DNA from: JBBRLA01 sp038231615
Lineage (GTDB): Bacteria > Myxococcota_A > Polyangia > Palsa-1104 > JAEUJZ01
Length of the DNA: 5,007 nucleotides
Direction: 5' to 3'
Assembly (NCBI GenBank): GCA_038231615.1
Contig: JBBRLA010000633.1
Coordinates: 1 to 5,007, forward strand
Shown: positions 1 through 3,552 of the stretch, piece by piece
Layout of the letters: each line of letters begins with the position of its first letter
How positions within the stretch are numbered: the first letter of the stretch is position 1
Position numbers and translations under genes: made by a program
The notes under the pieces: generated by a model
The model's database searches: none
What the model saw: only the letters and a program-made list of their open reading frames with translations
What the model was told of the DNA's origin: nothing

Positions 1-2
1 CG

Positions 3-77
3 CCGTCAGGCGGCAACGGCCGCAGGCCGCTTGCCCTGGACTGGACGAAGGCGCGGTGCTACCGCCGCGCCCGATGA
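3..77 (+). CDS. Possible C-terminal end of a gene truncated by the window edge
   Basis: Frame 3 is open from the left edge to a TGA at 75-77. It encodes a basic 24-residue tail ending in LDWTKARCYRRAR, with mostly G or C in third positions. IS21-like repeats follow about 30 bp later, so it could be the tail of a mobile-element gene, but the tail itself matches no family I recognise. A short high-GC stretch can stay open by chance, so this is weak. Confidence 0.2.
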   Translation, partial: PSGGNGRRPLALDWTKARCYRRAR

Positions 78-103
78 CTTCGCCGCCTCTTGTCCGGAAG
101 ACT

Positions 104-139
104 CCAAAATTGCCCCGGTCATTCCACCCAAATTCGCCC
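104..139. repeat. Two imperfect A/T-core repeats, resembling IS21-family terminal repeats
   Basis: CCAAAATTGCCCC at 104-116 and CCCAAATTCGCCC at 127-139 form an imperfect direct repeat, 23 bp from start to start, in otherwise GC-rich DNA. From memory, IS21-family ends carry several repeats with an AAATTG core followed by C-rich bases in just this kind of spacing, and the text that follows (CCACCTGAAA-like, then AAGTATCCACGGGGG) has the same flavour. No intact istA or istB is present here. If the reading is right, the rest of the element lies left of the window. No database comparison was made. Confidence 0.28.
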
Positions 140-263
140 ACCTGAAACCCGGAAGAGCCGAAAGTATCCACGGGGGATTCAAGCGGGGGATGCGGGTGGA
201 CCGCCCGGACCAAGCGGTTGAGGATGGGGGGGCTGGGAAGCCATCAGTGGTGAGGACTCAGGC

Positions 264-494
264 TTGGAGGGCGTCGGCGAACGAGCCGAGATTCGCGCCG
301 CCCTCACCGCCTTCATGAAGGGCCGGTCAGTTCCGGACCGGAGAATCCTCAAGCTGATGATGGAGGGGAAGGACGAGGAGTCGATCACGGAGAAGACCGG
401 ATGCGCCCTGAAGAAGATCGCCGCGGTCCGGGCGGACCTGGCAGCCTTCCTCAGCGCCCAGGCATCGACCATGAAGGGGACGATGAAGACCTGA
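264..494 (+). CDS. Small hypothetical protein with a helix-turn-helix-like segment
   Basis: This 76-residue ORF is the most protein-like reading of this stretch, with alternating charged and hydrophobic residues. Residues about 26-60 (RRILKLMMEGKDEES, then ITEKTGCALKKIAAVRADL) resemble the helix-turn-helix of sigma-region-4 or phage small-terminase-like proteins: an acidic-polar helix, a TG turn and a basic recognition-like helix. It may bind DNA, but I cannot name a family. The start is uncertain: 264 is a TTG without a clear ribosome binding site, and ATG at 315 (residue 18) is an alternative. The frame is open upstream to 222, and a frame-1 ORF from ATG 190 (preceded by AAGCGGGGG) would join it if the seven-G run at 226-232 had one more G. 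The gene may therefore really start at 190 and be frameshifted. A second frame takes over downstream from about 500. Confidence 0.4.
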   Translation: MEGVGERAEIRAALTAFMKGRSVPDRRILKLMMEGKDEESITEKTGCALKKIAAVRADLAAFLSAQASTMKGTMKT

Positions 495-499
495 CCGCG

Positions 500-633
500 G
501 TGGAGATCGAGGAGGAGATGGGGATTCCGACGAAGACCCATTACAAGGGGTTGGACGCCCAGACCCTCCTGCGCTCCCTGAAGGCGGACATCCCGGACAA
601 GGTGGTGTGCCGGGGGACAAAGGTGGACGGGGG
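500..633 (+). pseudogene. Coding fragment that loses its frame at about 634
   Basis: Frame 2 gives a convincing peptide from GTG 500 or ATG 518: VEIEEEMGIPTKTHYKGLDA, then QTLLRSLKADIPDKVVCRGT. GAGGAGG lies directly before ATG 518, but it also encodes the EEE run, so it may not act as a ribosome binding site. After about 634 this frame stays open to 961 but turns into Arg/Pro/Ser/Gly-rich text with no protein character, while frame 1 becomes plausible. The simplest reading is a frameshifted gene or two overlapping small genes. The function is unknown. The acidic-then-basic composition and the short tandem genes recall prophage or integrative-element cargo. Confidence 0.32.
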
Positions 634-732
634 ATGGCGGTCCGGCGGAGCGATGCCCTGGCCTTCAAGCGGGAGGCGGAAGCGAGACGGGAAGAGAAGA
701 CTCGGAATGCCCTACAGAGATCAGCACGCTAG
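634..732 (+). CDS. 32-residue charged peptide, or the tail of the frameshifted gene upstream
   Basis: ATG 634 to TAG 732 encodes MAVRRSDALAFKREAEARRE followed by EKTRNALQRSAR, a highly charged sequence likely to form one long helix. AAGGTGG at 620-626 lies seven bases before the ATG, a good Shine-Dalgarno position. It can be read as an independent small gene or as the C-terminus of the coding fragment at 500-633 after a frame change. Frame 0 then gives another protein-like stretch at about 717-777 (EISTLDAKLRLDIPGKGLDQ) with no start codon, so coding continuity seems broken here more than once. Confidence 0.33.
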   Translation: MAVRRSDALAFKREAEARREEKTRNALQRSAR

Positions 733-767
733 ATGCGAAACTCCGCCTGGACATTCCTGGAAAGGGG

Positions 768-968
768 CTAGACCAGTGCGACTGCTCCCGCTTTGGCCAG
801 CATGGCGACTGCTGGTGCGGCAGGCGGAAAAAAGAACGCCAAAGCTGCGGCCCCAGCGCCGACAATCAGGACCATCCCGATGGACCATTTGGGCGGTCCC
901 TTCATCTGAACACCCTCGGCAGCGAACCGGACCTTCCCACAGCGCACTCGGACCTTCTTGATGTTCAT
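768..968 (-). CDS. Small basic, Ala-rich membrane protein (66 aa)
   Basis: The protein has a basic N-terminal region (MNIKKVRVRCGKVRF, then MKGPPKW at residues 22-28) and a strongly hydrophobic half: SIGMVLIVGAGAAALAFFFP at 29-48, a PP break, then a second hydrophobic stretch to the Val C-terminus. It probably inserts in the inner membrane with the basic end in the cytoplasm, as a single pass or a tight hairpin. I do not recognise a family. The start is well supported: AGGAGG (973-978) lies four bases before the ATG, and the upstream continuation of the frame reads like non-coding DNA. A dyad and a sigma-54-like motif lie upstream. It stands alone in a decayed region, so it may be cargo of a mobile element. 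Its size and topology would also suit a toxin or holin-like peptide, but nothing specific supports that. Confidence 0.62.
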   Translation of the reverse strand: MNIKKVRVRCGKVRFAAEGVQMKGPPKWSIGMVLIVGAGAAALAFFFPPAAPAVAMLAKAGAVALV

Positions 969-970
969 GT

Positions 971-979
971 CCCCTCCTC
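971..979 (-). promoter_or_regulatory. Strong Shine-Dalgarno for the small membrane protein
   Basis: On the minus strand GAGGAGGGG precedes ATG 968. It is the best ribosome binding site in the window and fixes this start. Confidence 0.6.
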
Positions 980-1001
980 GGTGTTTGTGACGTACTAGTA
1001 G

Positions 1002-1018
1002 TGCACCCACTGGGTGCA
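1002..1018. repeat. Perfect 17-bp dyad, operator or 5' UTR hairpin
   Basis: TGCACCCA at 1002-1009 and TGGGTGCA at 1011-1018 are exact inverted repeats around one central base. The dyad lies 34-50 bp upstream of the membrane protein start, between the sigma-54-like motif and the ribosome binding site. A one-base spacer cannot form a stable RNA loop without losing pairs, so a binding site for a dimeric DNA-binding protein is the likelier role. Confidence 0.5.
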
Positions 1019-1031
1019 GTTGAATTGACAG

Positions 1032-1047
1032 AGCCAGTTTCGTGCCA
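1032..1047 (-). promoter_or_regulatory. Sigma-54-type (-24/-12) promoter-like site
   Basis: The minus strand reads TGGCACGAAACTGGCT. The consensus is TGGCACG-N4-TTGCW, and only the second T of the -12 block differs (TGGCT). The essential GG and GC pairs are correctly spaced. Transcription would begin near 1021, just before the dyad, giving a leader of about 53 bases to ATG 968. It overlaps a possible small plus-strand ORF (1042-1176). No enhancer-binding-protein site can be identified with confidence. Confidence 0.38.
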
Positions 1048-1176
1048 ACCGCGACCAGACAGTCAGTTCTAGAGATAAAGTTGAGTGGAATCGACCAGGA
1101 GGAGTATCCAGAGCTTCTGGAGCTATGGAAGACTTCCACGAAAATCTTGCGTAGGCCGCCGGACAAGGCGAAATAG
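1042..1176 (+). CDS. Possible small ORF or C-terminal gene fragment (44 aa)
   Basis: From GTG 1042 (or TTG 1081) to TAG 1176 the frame encodes SGIDQEEYPELLELWKTSTK and ends ILRRPPDKAK. The section after 1081 has good protein character: an acidic amphipathic helix followed by a basic tail. It looks like the C-terminus of a larger protein whose front has been lost. An in-frame TGA at 1021 closes the frame upstream. No ribosome binding site is clear and the family is not recognised. The local base composition is less GC-rich than in the intact genes downstream. Confidence 0.3.
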   Translation: MPTATRQSVLEIKLSGIDQEEYPELLELWKTSTKILRRPPDKAK

Positions 1177-1311
1177 TTTCGCGATTTGTATGACGCCCAT
1201 CCCCGCCCCGCCCGCGCTGAGCACCCCGCCCTCGGCCCCTGACCTTCCCTGAGCATTCGCCCCCATCCCACCGTCGGCTATGCCCAGGAGTGATCCACCA
1301 TCTCCCTGGGG
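1177..1311. other. Non-coding stretch with a C-rich tract
   Basis: No gene on either strand is supported. Positions about 1197-1265 are strongly C-rich on the plus strand (CCCATCCCCGCCCCGCCCGC and similar). The minus strand gives a Gly/Ala-rich open frame, which I take to be a composition effect. Confidence 0.3.
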
Positions 1312-1316
1312 ATGAT

Positions 1317-1335
1317 CACGCGCGTTCACGTCAAC
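1317..1335 (+). repeat. 19-bp repeat, copy 1 (encodes TRVHVN)
   Basis: CACGCGCGTTCACGTCAAC here and CACGCGCGTTCACATCAAT at 1654-1672 match at 17 of 19 bases. Both can be read as Thr-Arg-Val-His-(Val/Ile)-Asn in an open frame. Copy 1 is the N-terminus of the amber-containing remnant. Confidence 0.5.
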
Positions 1336-1414
1336 TAGGTTGTCATTCGTCGGAACCACAAGACGGGGAAGCGGGAACCTCCTCTGAGCGTCAAGCGGGG
1401 AAAGAAGACGGAGA

Positions 1415-1443
1415 GGGCCCACGAGATCGAAATCCGTGGGCCC
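1415..1443. repeat. Inverted repeat, 9-bp perfect arms with an 11-base loop
   Basis: GGGCCCACG at 1415-1423 pairs with CGTGGGCCC at 1435-1443. Read on the minus strand the hairpin is followed by a T/C-rich run (TCTCCGTCTTCTTTCC), so it could act as a weak terminator for minus-strand transcription, but there is no true T-tract. It marks the point where a plus-strand remnant and a minus-strand remnant abut, so it may instead be a recombination scar. Confidence 0.5.
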
Positions 1444-1568
1444 TTGCCCAGCGTCACCCAGTCGGCAATGCCGCCTTTGGTCACATGGAACTGGCCCCAG
1501 GAGTTCTTCAGGTAGTAGCCCGCCACGGTGCGGCCCGCGTTGGCGCCGGTGGCGGAAGGTGTCAACAA
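1444..1568 (-). pseudogene. C-terminal remnant of an unrecognised protein
   Basis: The minus strand encodes PSATGANAGRTVAGYYLKNS followed by WGQFHVTKGGIADWVTLGK, with convincing composition and codon use. KNSWG recalls the Asn-Ser-Trp-Gly motif near the end of papain-like cysteine proteases, but the surrounding residues do not otherwise fit, so that may be chance. There is no ATG, and an in-frame stop lies at 1584-1586. Protein character ends at the inverted repeat. Beyond it the frame reads SISWALSVFFPRL antisense to the plus-strand remnant. I call it a truncated gene piece of unknown function. Confidence 0.4.
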
Positions 1569-1570
1569 GT

Positions 1571-1730
1571 TTGAGACAGCCGATCAGCGATATTTATGAG
1601 GGAAGCGGCGGCTTGGTAGTCGGCGTCGCTTCTGGGGTCGTCGAGCTGCCTCCCACGCGCGTTCACATCAATCTGCCAGACCTTTGACGCCCAGGCCGGC
1701 AGCGTCCGCGAAACCTACCTCAAGAAGTAA
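1571..1730 (+). other. Two short coding tails in different frames
   Basis: Frame 2 from TTG 1571 to TGA 1687 gives SDIYEGSGGLVVGVASGVVE, then LPPTRVHINLPDL. Frame 0 gives QTFDAQAGSVRETYLKK and ends at TAA 1728-1730. Neither has a ribosome binding site or a recognisable family. The second looks like the real C-terminus of a vanished gene. Together they extend the zone of gene fragments up to the cupin promoter. Confidence 0.25.
1654..1672 (+). repeat. 19-bp repeat, copy 2 (encodes TRVHIN)
   Basis: This is the second copy of the repeat at 1317-1335, 337 bp downstream. The match stops abruptly after AAT, before the region that carries VVIRR in copy 1. Confidence 0.5.
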
Positions 1731-1736
1731 GCCCAG

Positions 1737-1765
1737 TTGCCTCGAGCGCCATCGGGCGCTACCTT
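1737..1765 (+). promoter_or_regulatory. Putative cupin promoter with a dyad in its spacer
   Basis: TTGCCT at 1737-1742 and TACCTT at 1760-1765 are 17 bases apart, matching 4 of 6 and 3 of 6 positions of the sigma-70 consensus. Transcription would begin near 1772, two bases before ATG 1774, giving an almost leaderless message. The spacer contains AGCGCC-ATCG-GGCGCT (1745-1760), a perfect 6-bp dyad. It could be an operator, or a hairpin ending transcription from the fragments upstream, though no T-run follows. Confidence 0.3.
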
Positions 1766-1773
1766 CCAGTCCC

Positions 1774-2265
1774 ATGAACCCCATCATCAACCTGGACCAG
1801 GTCGTCTTCGAGCGTTTCTCCCATGGCGACACATTCGAGACCCTGGACAGCCCGATCGGTCCGACGATCGGCGCGCAAAAGCTTGGGTGCTCCTTGAACG
1901 TGGTCCCGCCGGGAAAGCGGGCGTACCCCTTTCACTGCCATCACGTGAACGAGGAGATGTTCGTGATCCTCGATGGGCGCGGCATCGTGCGCATCGGCGA
2001 TCGCGAGTACCCGATCCGCAAGGGCGATGTGATCGCCGCGCCCGCGGGCGGCCGCGACACCGCCCACCAGATCATCAACACCTCCGACCAGGACCTTCGC
2101 TACCTGAGCATGAGCACCATGCTTCCCACCGAGGTGGTGGAGTATCCCGATTCCGGCAAGGTCATGGTCTGCGTGGGCAGCGCCCCGGGAGAGGACCCGG
2201 GGAAGCGCAGCTTCAACTACCGGGGACGGCTCGGGCCGCCCCTCGATTACTGGGAGGGGGAGTGA
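1774..2265 (+). CDS. Single-domain cupin protein (cupin_2 type)
   Basis: This 163-residue protein is a small one-domain beta-barrel of the cupin superfamily and is probably cytoplasmic. Both cupin motifs are intact. Motif 1 has G47, then PFHCHHVNEEMFVILDG with H54, H56 and E61. Motif 2 has G84, P90, G92, H98 and N102 in GDVIAAPAGGRDTAHQIIN. H54, H56, E61 and H98 form the usual metal-binding set, so it should bind one divalent metal. The fold is shared by isomerases, dioxygenases and sugar-binding proteins, so the reaction cannot be named. The C-terminus (residues about 125-163, with GEDPGKRSFNYRGR and DYWEGE) resembles the tail of small cupins often annotated only as cupin domain-containing. 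ATG 1774 is chosen because the upstream frame is not protein-like. No Shine-Dalgarno is present. The gene ends 25 bp before a convergent gene. Confidence 0.88.
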   Translation: MNPIINLDQVVFERFSHGDTFETLDSPIGPTIGAQKLGCSLNVVPPGKRAYPFHCHHVNEEMFVILDGRGIVRIGDREYPIRKGDVIAAPAGGRDTAHQIINTSDQDLRYLSMSTMLPTEVVEYPDSGKVMVCVGSAPGEDPGKRSFNYRGRLGPPLDYWEGE

Positions 2266-2290
2266 CCCCATGGCTGATCGTTGAGGAGGC

Positions 2291-2824
2291 CTACTTCTTC
2301 CAGATCGACCGCGCCGCCATCAGCCGCGGGACGATCTCCCGCCGCGCATGCACCAAAAGGAGCAGCGCCTCCAGGCGCTCCCCCATCCCCAGGTCAATTG
2401 GCAGCTCGTTCAAGAGCGCCACCAGATGTTGCCCGCGCCCCGGCAAAAGCTCCCCGATGAGGCACGCCACCTTGCTCAACGCCGCCCGCGCCCGCTGCTC
2501 CGACGCGCTGCGCTCCGTCTCGGCGGTGCACAGGCCCTGCCACAGGGCGGCGATCTCCCGGCTGGCCCGCAGGTACTCTGCCGGACGGGAAAGGCCCCGC
2601 ACCCGCGCCTCCACGGTGGCCAGCCGCTGTGCCAGCACCGCCGCGTCAGCCAGAAGAGCGGTGCGCCCAAGCGCCCGACGCAGCGCCTCGATCTTGCCGG
2701 AGAGCGACCGCTCCAGCTTCCCGAACGACGACGCTGCCCGGGCCCGCGCCGCCGCCGGGTCGATCGAATGGGTCCGATCCGGCGGCCCAGGCATTCCGTT
2801 CAGGCCGGGCGCCGCGCCGCTCAT
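2291..2824 (-). CDS. Hypothetical helical protein, second gene of the OmpA-like operon
   Basis: This 177-residue protein has no signal peptide or membrane segment and should be soluble. After a flexible Pro/Gly N-terminus (1-22) it is nearly all helix, Ala/Leu/Arg/Glu-rich. Residues about 30-120 (from SSFGKLERSLSGKIEALRRA through LATVEARVRGL to TERSASEQRARAAL) look like coiled-coil or helical-bundle sequence. A more conserved-looking C-terminal part, CLIGELLPGRGQHLVALLNE and the following LGMGERLEALLLLVHARREI, ends in IWKK. I do not recognise the family. Its ATG overlaps the TGA of the OmpA-like gene by four bases (ATGA), which implies translational coupling and a shared job, perhaps as a cytoplasmic partner of that envelope protein. 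It converges on the cupin gene with a 25-bp gap and no obvious terminator. Confidence 0.72.
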   Translation of the reverse strand: MSGAAPGLNGMPGPPDRTHSIDPAAARARAASSFGKLERSLSGKIEALRRALGRTALLADAAVLAQRLATVEARVRGLSRPAEYLRASREIAALWQGLCTAETERSASEQRARAALSKVACLIGELLPGRGQHLVALLNELPIDLGMGERLEALLLLVHARREIVPRLMAARSIWKK

Positions 2825-3501
2825 CGGGTGGACACTGACTTGATCGGCACCAGCAGCACCTCGATGCGGCGGTTCTGCCGACGGCCGTCTTCGGTGTTGT
2901 TGTCGCGGCGGGGGTGGTAGGGACCGAAGCCCCCCACCACCAGCCGCTGCGGGGCAAAGCCGGACTGGATCAGCACCTTGGCCACGGCCTCGGCCCGTGC
3001 CGTCGAGAGCGCCCAGTTCGAGGGAAAACGCGGGGTGGCGATGGGCACGTTGTCGGTGTGGCCGCCCACCAGCACCGCCTGGTCCGGCTCGGCCTGGAGG
3101 AGCGGCGAAAGCGCCCGCCCGACTTTCTCCAGGGTCTGTACCCCATCGGGACGCAACTGGTCCGAACCCGAGTCGAAGAGCACCTCGCCCTGGAGGATCA
3201 CCTTGCCGTCCTCGACCTGGATGATGCCCCCCGCAGCCAGGGCCTCCAGCCGGCGCTTCAGCGCGTCCTTCTCGGCCTTCAGGCGTAAAAGTTCCGTCTC
3301 GGCGGCGTAGAATCGCTGCAACGCGTCGGCCTGGCGCACTGCGCCCACCAGAAAGACCAAAACGAAGGCCGCCAGCATCAGGGCCAGGGCGTCCACCATC
3401 GGGGGCCACACGTTGACCGCGAAGCCGGGGCGCCTGTGCCCGGGGCCCCGGCGCAGGCCCGAAGGCTGGGATTGATACGGGGGTTCGAGGCCGATGTACA
3501 T
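2821..3501 (-). CDS. MotB/OmpA-family peptidoglycan-binding inner-membrane protein
   Basis: This 226-residue protein has a stator-like plan: a basic cytoplasmic N-terminus (1-29), one membrane helix at about 31-54 (VNVWPPMVDALALMLAAFVL), a coiled coil at about 57-90 (ETELLRLKAEKDALKRRLEA), and a C-terminal periplasmic OmpA domain (about 93-220). The OmpA domain has the LFDSGSDQLRPDG start, GHTDNVPI with D150, SNWALSTARA with R169, and RRQNRRIEV. D150 and R169 align with the pair that binds diaminopimelate in OmpA. D37 at the start of the membrane helix is placed like the proton-carrying Asp of MotB and ZorB. A MotA/TolQ-type partner is expected, but none is next to it. The start ATG 3501 has a weak ribosome binding site, and GTG 3522 is an alternative seven codons upstream. 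It is followed by the helical gene and divergent from the lipoprotein. Confidence 0.85.
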   Translation of the reverse strand: MYIGLEPPYQSQPSGLRRGPGHRRPGFAVNVWPPMVDALALMLAAFVLVFLVGAVRQADALQRFYAAETELLRLKAEKDALKRRLEALAAGGIIQVEDGKVILQGEVLFDSGSDQLRPDGVQTLEKVGRALSPLLQAEPDQAVLVGGHTDNVPIATPRFPSNWALSTARAEAVAKVLIQSGFAPQRLVVGGFGPYHPRRDNNTEDGRRQNRRIEVLLVPIKSVSTR

Positions 3502-3540
3502 GGAGCGTCCATCAAGGTACACCGCCGCCCGGCCTTTTGG

Positions 3541-3546
3541 TATCTT
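3541..3546 (+). promoter_or_regulatory. Putative -10 element of a leaderless lipoprotein message
   Basis: TATCTT ends six bases before ATG 3553, so transcription would begin at or next to the start codon. No Shine-Dalgarno sequence is visible in the upstream TTTTGGTATCTTCCCGCC. The -35 region would fall near 3518-3523 (TACACC, weak), inside the 51-bp gap shared with the divergent OmpA-like gene. Confidence 0.3.
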
Positions 3547-3552
3547 CCCGCC

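Larger units (their letters stand above)
1312..1443 (+). pseudogene. Remnant of a small conserved protein, MxRVHVNQHVIR-type, with an in-frame amber codon
   Basis: ATG 1312 opens MITRVHVN, then TAG at 1336-1338, then the same frame continues VVIRRNHKTGKREPPLSVKR, GKKTERAHEIEIRGP. From memory this matches a family of roughly 70-residue proteins of unknown function that begin like M-RVHVNQHVIR-N-K-G--EPP--VK and continue HEVEI-GP, with a C-terminus rich in RPDKPLSCGARVWIET-type sequence. The TAG stands exactly where that family has Gln, one C-to-T change from CAG. Homology stops after EIRGP at about 1443, at the inverted repeat, and the expected C-terminus is absent. The frame then runs through unrelated sequence to TAG 1515. 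The ribosome binding site is poor. I read it as a pseudogene. Amber readthrough would not restore the missing C-terminus. Confidence 0.55.

Noticed and set aside
733..905. Plus-strand Ala/Lys-rich reading (SMATAGAAGGKKNAKAAAPA) with a TAG at 769-771
   Set aside because: I considered amber recoding, because another in-frame TAG occurs at 1336, but this frame is the antisense of the Ala-rich membrane protein and is a composition shadow.
768..1271. 167-residue version of the small membrane protein
   Set aside because: The upstream 101 residues lack protein character and run through the dyad and promoter-like site. The strong Shine-Dalgarno supports ATG 968.
1415..1443. Intrinsic terminator
   Set aside because: The hairpin is good, but neither strand has a proper run of T directly after it.
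1444..1568. Papain-like cysteine protease, from KNSWG
   Set aside because: Only the short motif fits. The surrounding Gly/Trp pattern and the absence of Cys or His motifs do not support it.
1737..2843. 368-codon plus-strand open frame across the cupin gene and beyond
   Set aside because: It is Arg/Pro/His-rich throughout and out of frame with intact cupin motifs. It is a shadow ORF.
2291..3409. Long 372-codon minus-strand open frame extending the helical protein upstream
   Set aside because: Above 2824 it is antisense and out of frame with the OmpA domain, and is Gly/Arg/Pro-rich. It is a high-GC shadow. Only 2291-2824 is protein-like.
2821..3501. Zorya defence system (ZorB-like OmpA protein)
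   Set aside because: The domain plan fits ZorB, but there is no ZorA upstream (a divergent lipoprotein is there) and no helicase, nuclease or ZorC/D/E/F/G-like gene downstream. A general MotB/OmpA family call is safer.
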